From the NCBI RefSeq assembly GCF_014170335.1, contig NZ_LZZS01000040.1, forward strand, positions 62,001 to 126,000: DNA of 64,000 nucleotides, in the 5' to 3' direction. Origin of the DNA: Achromobacter sp. UMC46. Its GTDB lineage: Bacteria > Pseudomonadota > Gammaproteobacteria > Burkholderiales > Burkholderiaceae_B. The notes under the pieces are model-generated. The model had not been told where the DNA came from and made no database searches. It saw nothing but the letters and a program-made list of their open reading frames with translations. The translations under genes were made by a program, and so were the position numbers. Positions 27,096 to 35,414 of the stretch are shown here, in pieces; within the stretch, counting starts at the first letter, position 1; each line of letters begins with the position of its first letter.

Positions 27096-28019
27096 ATGGC
27101 CACCAAGAAACCCAAGGGATTGGGTCGCGGACTGGACGCCTTGCTGGGCGCGGACGCGCCGGCGATCGACAACATCGGCAAGGCCGTCGCGGCCAAGCCC
27201 GAGGGTCCGCCATCCACCTTGCTCATCTCGAAGATGCGCGCCGGCAAGTATCAGCCGCGCACGCGCATGGACGAGGGCGCCTTGGGCGAGCTGGCCGAAT
27301 CGATCCGCACGCAAGGCATCATGCAACCCATTCTTGTGCGCGCGCTGGGCGAAACGGCGCCCGGCCATTACGAGATCATCGCGGGCGAACGCCGCTTCCG
27401 AGCCGCCCAATTGGCTGGCTTGAAGGAAGTACCGGTGCTGGTCCGCGACGTGGCCGATGAAAACGCGGCCGTCATGGCGCTGATCGAAAACATCCAGCGC
27501 GAAGACCTGAACCCGCTGGAAGAGGCGCACGGCGTGCGCCGCCTGCTGGACGAGTTCGGCCTGACGCACGAACAGGCCGCGCAGGCGATCGGGCGCTCGC
27601 GCTCGGCCACCAGCAACCTGCTGCGCCTGCTGAACCTGGCGGCGCCCGTGCAGACGATGCTGCTGGCCGGAGACGTGGACATGGGCCACGCCCGTGCGCT
27701 GCTGGCGGTGGATGCCGCGACCCAGATCCAGCTGGCCAACCAGATCATCGCGCGCCGCCTGTCGGTGCGCGAGGCCGAAAAGCTGGTGACCAAGACCGCC
27801 AAGGAAACCGAATCGGCTTCCTCGCCGCGCAAGAAAGCCAACGGCGTCTCGCGCGATCTGACGCGTCTGGAAGAAGCCCTGTCCGATCATCTGGGCACGC
27901 GGGTCGCCCTGAAGGTGGGCGCCAAGGAAAAGGGCCAGATCGTCATCGACTTCCACGGCTGGGAACATCTGAATTCGCTGCTGGAACGCCAGGGCCTGTC
28001 CGGAGTCGTGGATGCCTGA
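27096..28019 (+). CDS. parB: Chromosome partitioning protein ParB (Spo0J)
   Basis: The 307-residue DNA-binding CTPase starts MATKKPKGLGRGLDALLGAD, the conserved ParA-contact N-terminus. The CTP-binding motif GERRFR is at residues 97-102 and the ENIQREDLNPLEEA motif follows. A helix-turn-helix (LTHEQAAQAIGRSRSATSN) recognises parS. The C-terminal dimerisation domain ends VIDFHGWEHLNSLLERQGL. The ATG at 27096 has AGAGG upstream. Its targets are probably the nine parS sites at 21.9-22.7 kb. Confidence 0.97.
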   Translation: MATKKPKGLGRGLDALLGADAPAIDNIGKAVAAKPEGPPSTLLISKMRAGKYQPRTRMDEGALGELAESIRTQGIMQPILVRALGETAPGHYEIIAGERRFRAAQLAGLKEVPVLVRDVADENAAVMALIENIQREDLNPLEEAHGVRRLLDEFGLTHEQAAQAIGRSRSATSNLLRLLNLAAPVQTMLLAGDVDMGHARALLAVDAATQIQLANQIIARRLSVREAEKLVTKTAKETESASSPRKKANGVSRDLTRLEEALSDHLGTRVALKVGAKEKGQIVIDFHGWEHLNSLLERQGLSGVVDA

Positions 28020-29016
28020 GCACGCGCTGCCGGTCGTCGCGGTGCTGGCCACAGGCGGCACCATCGCGGGCGCGCAGGCTGACGCTACGTCGGCGGGTTA
28101 CAAGGCCGGGACGTTTTCCGTCAACGATTTGCTGGCGGCAGTGCCGCAGCTGGCAGGCATCGCCGAGATCCGCGCCGAACAGGTGGCGAACGTCGGCAGC
28201 CAGAACATGACGCACGAGGTCTGGCGCGCGCTGGCCGAACGGGTGGACACGCTGTGCCAGGACGCCTCGGTTGCCGGCATCGTCATCACGCACGGCACGG
28301 ACACGCTTGAAGAAACCGCGTACTTCCTGAGCCTGGTGATCCGGCACGACAAGCCCGTCGTGCTAGTGGGCGCGATGCGTCCCGCCACGGCGCTTGGCGC
28401 CGAAGGCCCGGCCAACCTGTACAACGCGGTGGCGCTGGCGCGCCATCCCGACGCGCGCGGGCGCGGGCCGCTGGTCGTCATGAACGAAGACGTGCATTAC
28501 GCGCGCGAGATCCAGAAGATCGCCTGTGCGGGCCTGTGCGCCTTCGCCTCGCCCAATCGCGGCCGCGCGGGCGTCATGCATGGCGGGGCGCCATGCTTCT
28601 ATTCGCGCAACACCACCACCCACACCACGCAAAGCGAGTTTTCACTCGCATTGCTGCAGCAAGCCGGATGGCCCCGCGTGGACATCGTCTACGCGCACGC
28701 CAACCTGCAAGCCGACCTGATCGACTTCCTGGCCGACGTGGCGGAAGGCGTCGTGCTGGCAGGCGTGGGCGACGGCAACGCCACCGACCTGGGCATCGAC
28801 GCCTTGATCCGCGCGGTCGCAGGCGGCACGGCCGTCGTGCGTTCCAGCCGCACCGGCAGCGGGTTCGTGGCGCGCGACGTAGAACTGGACGACGTTGCCC
28901 TGGGTTTCATCGCCGCCGGCGACCTGAACCCGCAGAAGGCGCGCATCCTGCTGATGCTGGGCCTGTCGGTCACCCGCGACCCGTCCGCCCTGCAGGCGAT
29001 CTTCGACCGCTATTGA
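28012..29016 (+). CDS. L-asparaginase (type II family)
   Basis: The 334-residue enzyme has both active-site signatures of the asparaginase/glutaminase family: LATGGTIAGAQADATSAGY near the N-terminus, and IVITHGTDTLEETAYFL. The start overlaps the parB stop by eight bases, so translation is coupled. No clear signal peptide is present, which suggests a cytoplasmic protein, although the sequence type is closer to AnsB than AnsA. It overlaps the convergent LysR gene by seven bases. Confidence 0.92.
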   Translation: MPEHALPVVAVLATGGTIAGAQADATSAGYKAGTFSVNDLLAAVPQLAGIAEIRAEQVANVGSQNMTHEVWRALAERVDTLCQDASVAGIVITHGTDTLEETAYFLSLVIRHDKPVVLVGAMRPATALGAEGPANLYNAVALARHPDARGRGPLVVMNEDVHYAREIQKIACAGLCAFASPNRGRAGVMHGGAPCFYSRNTTTHTTQSEFSLALLQQAGWPRVDIVYAHANLQADLIDFLADVAEGVVLAGVGDGNATDLGIDALIRAVAGGTAVVRSSRTGSGFVARDVELDDVALGFIAAGDLNPQKARILLMLGLSVTRDPSALQAIFDRY

Positions 29017-29903
29017 TCGCGCGGCGGCCCGCCGCCCGCGTCGCCTTGCTGGGCCAGTCCCAGGTTGGCGCGCAGCATGTCGTAGACCTGCCGCGTCAGC
29101 GGATTGATCAGATCCCGCCTTATCCACAGGAAGTAGGTTACGTCCGGCAAGGGCGGCAGCCCTTCCTTTTCCCCCAAGACGCGCATTTCCGGCCCCAGCA
29201 GTTCCACGCTGCGGGCCGTCACGCCCAGTCCGGCGCGCAGCGCGGCTTTGATCCCCACCAGATTCGGCGCTACATAGTTGGTGTGCCAACGCACGCGCGC
29301 CTGCTCCAGCGCGTTCAGGGCCAGCCGGCGGAAGATGCTGGGTTCGTCCGCCAGCACCAGCGGCACCGGTGCGTGCACGTCATGCACATAGTCGGCTGAG
29401 GCCAGCCAGACGGTGGGGGACGTGCGCAGCGCCACGCCCTCGAAGTCCTGGTCGAAGCGCGTGGATATCGTCAGGTCGATTTCACCGGCACGCAGGGCAT
29501 CCATCAGGAACGGGCTGCGGTCCACGCGGATCTCCAGCTTCACGCGGGGCGCTGATCGTGCGATGTGCGTCAGCAGCGTGGGCAGGATGGTGTCGGCCAC
29601 GTCCAGCGGCGCGCCCAGCCGCAAGTCGCCCTCCAGCGGACCGTCCTGCAGCGCGCGCAGCGCCTCGTCGTTGATGGCCAGCATGTGGCGCGCGTATTCG
29701 ACCAGCCGGCGCCCGTGCGACGACAGCACCTTGTTGCGCCCCTGCTTTTCGAACAAGGGCAGGCCGATGGTGGATTCCAGCCGCTGCATTTGCTGCGTGA
29801 TGGCCGACTGGGTCTTATGCAGCCGGTGGGCGGCTTCCGAAAAGGTGTCGTGCTGGGCGATGGCCGTCAGCGTGCGAAGCAGGTCCAGATCCAAATTGCG
29901 CAT
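29010..29903 (-). CDS. LysR-family transcriptional regulator
   Basis: The 297-residue regulator has an N-terminal winged helix-turn-helix (residues 5-62, FSEAAHRLHKTQSAITQQMQ) and an effector-binding domain from about residue 90. It is divergent from the thiol dioxygenase operon, and a LysR-type palindrome lies between them. It therefore probably controls that operon in response to a sulfur compound. An exact DnaA nonamer is inside the gene (29120-29128). Confidence 0.9.
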   Translation of the reverse strand: MRNLDLDLLRTLTAIAQHDTFSEAAHRLHKTQSAITQQMQRLESTIGLPLFEKQGRNKVLSSHGRRLVEYARHMLAINDEALRALQDGPLEGDLRLGAPLDVADTILPTLLTHIARSAPRVKLEIRVDRSPFLMDALRAGEIDLTISTRFDQDFEGVALRTSPTVWLASADYVHDVHAPVPLVLADEPSIFRRLALNALEQARVRWHTNYVAPNLVGIKAALRAGLGVTARSVELLGPEMRVLGEKEGLPPLPDVTYFLWIRRDLINPLTRQVYDMLRANLGLAQQGDAGGGPPRDQ

Positions 29904-29918
29904 GGCGGGCTCTAAAGT

Positions 29919-29933
29919 ATTAGCGTTGCTAAT
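29919..29933. promoter_or_regulatory. LysR-type operator
   Basis: ATTAGC-GTT-GCTAAT is a perfect palindrome with the T-N11-A pattern. It lies 16 bases before the LysR start in the divergent intergenic region. Confidence 0.65.
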
Positions 29934-29945
29934 GGAATGTTAAGG

Positions 29946-29957
29946 CAATTTAAATTG
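29946..29957. repeat. Palindrome CAATTTAAATTG
   Basis: A perfect 12-base palindrome in the same intergenic region, possibly part of the regulator's activation site. Confidence 0.4.
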
Positions 29958-30020
29958 TTGGCGCCGGATGCGGGGGATACAGTAAACGCAATAACTCATG
30001 AAACAAGAGGAAAAGCCAAA

Positions 30021-30608
30021 GTGAGCACTGCGCATCCCCATCAGGCCGGCATCGATACCGCCATCGGAAATATTAAAAAAACTGTAGGAAATAAGGGGCT
30101 GAACCGCGACAGCCTGGATGAGGTGCTGCACGAGCTGGTGGGCCTGGCCAGCCACACGGACTGGTGGACGGGCGAACGCTACGCGGCGCCGGAAGACGGC
30201 GAGCGCCAGGCGCGCTATCTGATCGCCGAAGATGACGACAAGCGCTATGCGCTATACCTGAACGTCATGCGCCCCGGCAACAAGATCGTGCCGCACAACC
30301 ACACCACCTGGGCCTGTATCGCGGCCGTGGAAGGCGTGGAATACAACTACGTCTATGACCGCACCGACGACGGGTCGGTGCCGGGCGTGGGCCGCCTGGA
30401 GAAGACCGGAACCGTCGTGGTCGGCCCGGGCGCCGGCATCGCCTTGATGCCCGACGACATCCACGCCGTCGAGATCCAGGGCGACAGCGTCATCCGCCAC
30501 CTGCATATGTACGGTCGCGCGCTGGAAACACTGAACGAACGCCTGGGTTTCGACCTGGACGCCGGCACGTGCAAGGTCATGCCCATCGGCGTGAAGACCC
30601 GCCGCTGA
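30021..30608 (+). CDS. Cysteine dioxygenase-family thiol dioxygenase
   Basis: The 195-residue cupin enzyme carries the iron ligands His92 and His94 in [11 protein letters not shown] and His148 in [10 protein letters not shown]. It oxidises a thiol such as cysteine or 3-mercaptopropionate to the sulfinate. Cys99, five residues after the second His, sits where mammalian cysteine dioxygenase has its cross-linked Cys93, and Tyr164 is near the partner position. The start is taken as GTG 30021 with AGAGG upstream; the frame opens further upstream at 29937, but that part overlaps the operator. It leads a plus-strand run with a PLP lyase and a rhodanese protein. Confidence 0.82.
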   Translation: MSTAHPHQAGIDTAIGNIKKTVGNKGLNRDSLDEVLHELVGLASHTDWWTGERYAAPEDGERQARYLIAEDDDKRYALYLNVMRPGNKIVPHNHTTWACIAAVEGVEYNYVYDRTDDGSVPGVGRLEKTGTVVVGPGAGIALMPDDIHAVEIQGDSVIRHLHMYGRALETLNERLGFDLDAGTCKVMPIGVKTRR

Positions 30609-30610
30609 TC

Positions 30611-31801
30611 ATGAGCAAGCCCTACCGGTCCGCCACGCGCCTGCTGCGGGCGGGGCGTCCCCATCAAGGATGGGTCAACACCCCGGTCACGCGCGCCAGC
30701 ACCTACGTCTTCGATAGCGTCGCCGCCTGGCGCGACACGCGCGAACGCCGCGAGCAAGAGCGTCTGCCGTCCTACGGCGCACGCGGCACCGACAGCACGC
30801 ATGCGCTGGAAGACGCGCTGGTCGAGCTGGAACAGGGTTACCGCGCCGCGCTCTATCCCACCGGCCAGGCTGCGATCGCGACCGTGCTGCTGGCCTATCT
30901 GCGGACCGGAGACCATGTGCTGGTGACCGACGCCGTGTACGAACCGGTGCGCCGCTTCTGCGCCGAGCACCTGACGCGGCTGGGAATCGAAACCACGTTC
31001 TACCGGCCCGACGGCGCCGGCATCGATGCGCTGATCCGGCCCAACACCCGCATGATCTATGCGGAGTCGCCCGGGTCGCTGACTTACGAGATGCCGGACC
31101 TCACCGAGTTATCCACAGTTGCGCGAAAACACGATTGCTGGCTGGCTGTGGATAACACATGGGCGTCGGGTTTGATATACAAACCGCTGATGCTGGGCGC
31201 CGATATCTCGCTCTTGGCGGCCACCAAATACCTGGGCGGTCACGCCGATGTGATGATGGGCGCGGCCGTCGTGAACCGCCGCGCCTGGCGCGCACTGGAG
31301 CGCGCCTCCATCGACTTCGGCCAGACGGTCGGCGCTGATGACGCCTTCCTGGTGCTGCGCGGCATGCGTTCGCTGCCCCTGCGCATGGCGCAGCACGCCA
31401 GGAACGCATTGCGCGTCGCCCAATGGCTGCAGGGCCGCGCTGAGGTGGCGTGCGTGCTGTGTCCGGCGCTGCCCGGCGACCCGTCGCACGCGATCTGGCG
31501 ACGCGATTGCACCGGCGCCAACGGACTGCTGACGGTCGAACTGGACGAGGCGTTCGACAGGGCGGACGCCGAGCGGCTGATCGACAGCCTTCGCCTGTTC
31601 GGCATCGGCGCGTCGTGGGGCGGCTTCGAAAGCCTCGTGATCCCCGTGCAGCTGAACTCGCGTGCATTGCCGGACCCGACGCCGCGCGGCGCCATGCTGC
31701 GCCTGCATATCGGCCTGGAAGACCCCGAAGACTTGATCGGCGACCTTGAACAAGGCTTGTCCGCGCTTACCCAATCTCCCCGTTCCCTACGAATCTCATG
31801 A
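30611..31801 (+). CDS. Cystathionine beta-lyase-like PLP enzyme (MetC/PatB group)
   Basis: The 396-residue enzyme belongs to the Cys/Met-metabolism PLP family. The cofactor lysine lies in LAATKYLGGHADVMMG. The phosphate-contact motif YPTGQAAIATVLL and the aspartate motif WLAVDNTWASGLIY are present. It likely performs a beta-elimination on cystathionine, cysteine conjugates or a related thioether, giving a thiol, pyruvate and ammonia. The ATG at 30611 is two bases after the dioxygenase stop and the end overlaps the rhodanese gene by four bases. Two exact DnaA nonamers occur close together inside it (31109-31117, 31147-31155). Confidence 0.88.
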   Translation: MSKPYRSATRLLRAGRPHQGWVNTPVTRASTYVFDSVAAWRDTRERREQERLPSYGARGTDSTHALEDALVELEQGYRAALYPTGQAAIATVLLAYLRTGDHVLVTDAVYEPVRRFCAEHLTRLGIETTFYRPDGAGIDALIRPNTRMIYAESPGSLTYEMPDLTELSTVARKHDCWLAVDNTWASGLIYKPLMLGADISLLAATKYLGGHADVMMGAAVVNRRAWRALERASIDFGQTVGADDAFLVLRGMRSLPLRMAQHARNALRVAQWLQGRAEVACVLCPALPGDPSHAIWRRDCTGANGLLTVELDEAFDRADAERLIDSLRLFGIGASWGGFESLVIPVQLNSRALPDPTPRGAMLRLHIGLEDPEDLIGDLEQGLSALTQSPRSLRIS

Positions 31802-33396
31802 TGCATCCCACTTCCGCCCCTTGCGCCGCAGACATCGACTCGCACACGCTCAAGCAATGGCTGCACGACGGCCGCGAGATCGCCCTGCTGGATGTGCGCG
31901 AACACGGCCAGTATGGCGAGTCGCACCTGTTCTACGCGGCGCCGGTGCCGTACAGCCGGCTTGAGATCGATATCGTCCGTCTGGCCCCGCGCCGCGATGT
32001 GCGGGTCGTGGTGTATGACGACGGCGGCGGCGACCGCAGCGCCGAGCGCGCTGCCCGCGCATTGGCAAAGCTGGGCTACGGCCAAGTGCACCGCCTGGCA
32101 GGCGGCATCGCGCAGTGGCAACGGGACGGCTATGCCGCCTTCGCCGGCGTCAACGTGCCCAGCAAGACCTTCGGCGAACTCGCCGAGGAAGTCTTTCATA
32201 CCCCCCGTATCGGCGCCCGCGAATTGGCCGAGCGCCAACGCCGCGGCGACGACCTGATCGTGCTCGACGGCAGGCCGTTCGCCGAATACCAGAAGATGAG
32301 CATACCCGGCGGCATCTGTTGCCCGAACGGCGAACTGGCGCTGCGCGCCCACACGCTGGCCAAAGATCCCGGCACCACCATCGTCATCAATTGCGCGGGC
32401 CGCACGCGCAGCATCATCGGCGCGCAGACCCTCATCAACCTCGGCGTCCCGAACCCCGTCTACGCGCTGGAGAACGGCACGCAGGGCTGGTATCTGGAAG
32501 ACCTGCAGTTGGAACACGGCGCCAGCCGCCGCTACGACGACGGCGTCGCAGCCGCCGAACTGCCGGCGCTTGCCGCGCGCTCGGCGCGGTTGGCGGACCG
32601 CCATGGCGTCCCAATGGTCGACGCCGCCACCGTGCAGGCATGGCTGCAAGACTCCGCGCGCAGCACCTTTCTGTGCGATGTGCGCAGCGCGGAGGAATTC
32701 GCGCAGGGTTCCTTGCCCGGCGCGCAGCACACGCCGGGCGGGCAGCTGGTGCAGGCCACCGACCAGTACCTGGCCGTGCGCGGCGCCCGCATCGTCGTGT
32801 TCGATGCCGAAGGCGTGCGCGCACCCGTCGTGGCCAGCTGGCTGCGGCAAATGGGGTGGGATGCCTGCGTGCTGCAAGAGGGCGTGCGCGCCGCGCTGAA
32901 GAACGACGCGCCGGCCGTGGACACGCCCATTGTCCCGGCGCTGTCCGATGCCGGTCTGGCGGCCGCGTTGGCGCAAGGCGCCCAGGCCGTCGACCTGCGC
33001 CCGGGCATGCGATACCGCGCCAGCCATGTCGCGGGGGCCCGATGGTCGATCCGTCCGCGCCTGGACCGTCTGGACCTGGAGCCCGGCCGCCCCGTCATCC
33101 TGTTGGCCGAAGACGCCGCCATCGCGGCGTGGGCGATGGAAGACCTGGCGGCCCTGGGCGTGACCGACATCAAGGTGAACACCGGCACGCCGGCCAGCTG
33201 GAAGGCGGCGGGCATCGCGTTGGAGTCCACGCCGGCCGTTCCCACCGACAGCGAGTGCGTCGACTACCTGTTCTTCGTGCATGACCGCCACGACGGCAAC
33301 AAGGCCGCGGCACGCCAGTACCTGTCTTGGGAGACCAACCTCGTCAAGCAGATCGATGAACGCGAATTGGCGGGCTACCGGTTTCCCGCTGGCTGA
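31798..33396 (+). CDS. Four-domain rhodanese-like sulfurtransferase
   Basis: The 532-residue protein consists of four successive rhodanese-like domains, roughly residues 10-115, 133-240, 268-375 and 385-485. Only the second has an active-site cysteine, Cys199 in VINCAGRTRS. The first reads VVYDDGGGDR at the same place, the third VVFDAEGVR and the fourth LLAEDAAIA, so these are inactive. It would move sulfane sulfur to an acceptor such as sulfite or cyanide. It overlaps the PLP lyase by four bases and follows a thiol dioxygenase, placing it in sulfur catabolism. The C-terminal tail ends with a conserved-looking YLSWETNLVKQIDERELAGY segment. Confidence 0.85.
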   Translation: MMHPTSAPCAADIDSHTLKQWLHDGREIALLDVREHGQYGESHLFYAAPVPYSRLEIDIVRLAPRRDVRVVVYDDGGGDRSAERAARALAKLGYGQVHRLAGGIAQWQRDGYAAFAGVNVPSKTFGELAEEVFHTPRIGARELAERQRRGDDLIVLDGRPFAEYQKMSIPGGICCPNGELALRAHTLAKDPGTTIVINCAGRTRSIIGAQTLINLGVPNPVYALENGTQGWYLEDLQLEHGASRRYDDGVAAAELPALAARSARLADRHGVPMVDAATVQAWLQDSARSTFLCDVRSAEEFAQGSLPGAQHTPGGQLVQATDQYLAVRGARIVVFDAEGVRAPVVASWLRQMGWDACVLQEGVRAALKNDAPAVDTPIVPALSDAGLAAALAQGAQAVDLRPGMRYRASHVAGARWSIRPRLDRLDLEPGRPVILLAEDAAIAAWAMEDLAALGVTDIKVNTGTPASWKAAGIALESTPAVPTDSECVDYLFFVHDRHDGNKAAARQYLSWETNLVKQIDERELAGYRFPAG

Positions 33397-33591
33397 CGCC
33401 GCGCATTGACGCCGCCCGTACAGGGCGCAAGCGCCAGAGCGGCCCGCAGAGGCCGCGTGGCGCGACAACAGATGCATCAACCCGATCAATACGCCCCGGC
33501 GGTCTCTGCTGGCGGGGTGCGGACGGTTCATGGCGAACCGGAATGCAAAGGACGGCCGAGTATCCGGCCGCCGACTCAAGGGGAAATCCAG

Positions 33592-34605
33592 ATGAAGCAC
33601 CATGCATTGCACGCTTGCGGGACAGCCGCCCTGGCGATGGCCGGCCTGATGTGGGGCGCCAGCGCCCAAGCCCAAGCCCAGGCCCAGGCGCTGAAAGCGC
33701 CTGCCGATTATCCCAAGCAGGCCATCACCGTGGTTTCGCCGTTTCCACCAGGAGGCGGCAACGACAATGTGGCGCGCCTGATCGCCCAGGAGCTGGGCGC
33801 CATCATCGGCCAGAGCGTCGTGGTGGAAAACCGCTCGGGGGCGGGCGGCAACGTCGGCACGGCGCAGGTGTCGCGCGCCAAGCCCGACGGCTACACCCTG
33901 GTGATGTCGCAGACCAGCGTCATGGCCGTCAACCCGCGCCTGTACAAGAACGTGGGGTTCGATCCTGTCAAGGATTTCACGCCGATCTCGCAGATCACGT
34001 CGGCGCCGCTGGTGCTGGTGGCGCGTACCGAAAGCCCGTACAAAACGCTGGGCGACTATCTGGATGCCGCGCGCAAGCAGCCGGGCATCATCACGTACGC
34101 GACGCCCGGCAACGGCACCATGAGCCATCTGATGGGCGCGCTGGTGTCGAAGAAAGCGGGCGTTAACCTGGTGCATGTGCCATACCGCGGTGCGGCGCCC
34201 GCCATCACCGACCTGATGGGCGGCACGGTGGACATGCTGATCACGTCGCCCGCGTCGGCCGAACCGATGGTGACGGCGGGCAAGCTGCGCATCCTGGCCC
34301 TGAGCCACGAAAACAGCATCGGTGTATTCAAAGACGCGCCGACGCTCAAGCAAAGCGGCCTGGACGGCATTACCGCCGACGACTGGTACGGCTTGTTTGC
34401 GCCTGCCGGCACGCCGCCCGAACGCGTCACCTATCTGGCGGCCGCCGTGGCGCAGGCGATGAAGTCGCCCAATGTGATCGCCAAGATCAACAGCGGTGGC
34501 AGTTGGCCGGTGGGCAGCCAGCCCGACGCTTTCAAGACGCGCCTGCAGGAAGACACAGTCTATTGGGCCGACATGGTGAAGACGGCGGGGGTATCGCTGG
34601 ATTGA
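33592..34605 (+). CDS. Bug-family periplasmic solute receptor
   Basis: The 337-residue receptor has a signal peptide with a Gln-Ala repeat near its cut site (about residue 30). Family motifs are present: ITVVSPFPPGGGNDNVARLI, VVVENRSGAGGNVGTA and HVPYRGAAPAITDLMGG. The ATG at 33592 has AGGGG upstream. It lies 195 bases after the rhodanese gene on the same strand and may be the uptake receptor for the sulfur compound degraded by that operon. No TctA/TctB partner is nearby, so it must use a shared permease or act as a sensor. Confidence 0.88.
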   Translation: MKHHALHACGTAALAMAGLMWGASAQAQAQAQALKAPADYPKQAITVVSPFPPGGGNDNVARLIAQELGAIIGQSVVVENRSGAGGNVGTAQVSRAKPDGYTLVMSQTSVMAVNPRLYKNVGFDPVKDFTPISQITSAPLVLVARTESPYKTLGDYLDAARKQPGIITYATPGNGTMSHLMGALVSKKAGVNLVHVPYRGAAPAITDLMGGTVDMLITSPASAEPMVTAGKLRILALSHENSIGVFKDAPTLKQSGLDGITADDWYGLFAPAGTPPERVTYLAAAVAQAMKSPNVIAKINSGGSWPVGSQPDAFKTRLQEDTVYWADMVKTAGVSLD

Positions 34606-34635
34606 TGCGGCGCAGGCCGGCGCGCCTGCGCCGGC

Positions 34636-35397
34636 CTACACCGCCAGCACGTTGCCTACCGCGGCCTTCAGCGCCGCATAGGCGGGCAACTTCTGTGCAC
34701 TGGTGTTGGTGACCAGATGGTCGATGCGGTCCGCGCCGCAGAACGACACGCGGCTGCACAGGCCGATCTTGCTGAAGTCGGCCAACAGCACCAGTTGCTT
34801 GGCATTGGCCGTCATCGCGCGGGCGACTTCGGCCTCGCGCAGGTCGTAATTGGTGGCGCCGCACTCCGCGTCGACGCCTACCGGCGACAGCATCGCCAGG
34901 TCGGCGCGGTAGCGGTGGATCTCGGCGATGGTGATGTCGCCGGCGGTGGCGCAGACTGGACCGCCGACCGCGCCGCCCAGCATGATCAGCTGATTGGCGC
35001 CGTTGCCGGCCGCGCCCACTTTCAACGCCACGTCGAACGAGTTGGTGATGATGGTCAGGCCGGACAGCTTGGCCAGTTCGTCGGCCAATACGCTTGTGGT
35101 GCTGCCCGCGTCCAGGAACAAGGTCTGGCCGCTGGAAACGAGACCCGCCGCGGCGCGCGCGATGGCGCGCTTGAACTTCACGCGCGTGTGCACGCGTTCG
35201 GCGATCGGGGGTTCGCTGTGCACCGGCACGGCCCCGCCGTGCACGCGACGCAATTCGCCCATGGCCTCCAGTTCAAGCAGATCTCGCCTGACGGTTTCGC
35301 GCGACACGCCGAGCTCGCCCACGATGCGGTCGGTCGATACCTGCTGCAATGACGACAGCAGGGCGCGGATTCTCTGATACCGCTCTTCTTGCCACAT
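34636..35397 (-). CDS. DeoR-family transcriptional regulator
   Basis: The 253-residue regulator has the DeoR helix-turn-helix (residues 6-60, LSSLQQVSTDRIVGELGVS followed by RETVRRDLLELE) and the sugar-phosphate-isomerase-like sensor domain (DAGSTTSVLADEL and LGGAVGG). Members of the family usually sense phosphorylated metabolites. It is the last gene of the minus-strand transporter operon, 17 bases after the permease, and probably represses both arms of the divergent locus. Confidence 0.9.
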   Translation of the reverse strand: MWQEERYQRIRALLSSLQQVSTDRIVGELGVSRETVRRDLLELEAMGELRRVHGGAVPVHSEPPIAERVHTRVKFKRAIARAAAGLVSSGQTLFLDAGSTTSVLADELAKLSGLTIITNSFDVALKVGAAGNGANQLIMLGGAVGGPVCATAGDITIAEIHRYRADLAMLSPVGVDAECGATNYDLREAEVARAMTANAKQLVLLADFSKIGLCSRVSFCGADRIDHLVTNTSAQKLPAYAALKAAVGNVLAV

Positions 35398-35414
35398 ATC
35401 CGATGCTTCCTAAT

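Noticed and set aside
31240-34353. 1037-codon antisense frame across the rhodanese operon
   Set aside because: The sense strand holds recognised genes with tight overlaps; the antisense product has no domain and a biased composition.
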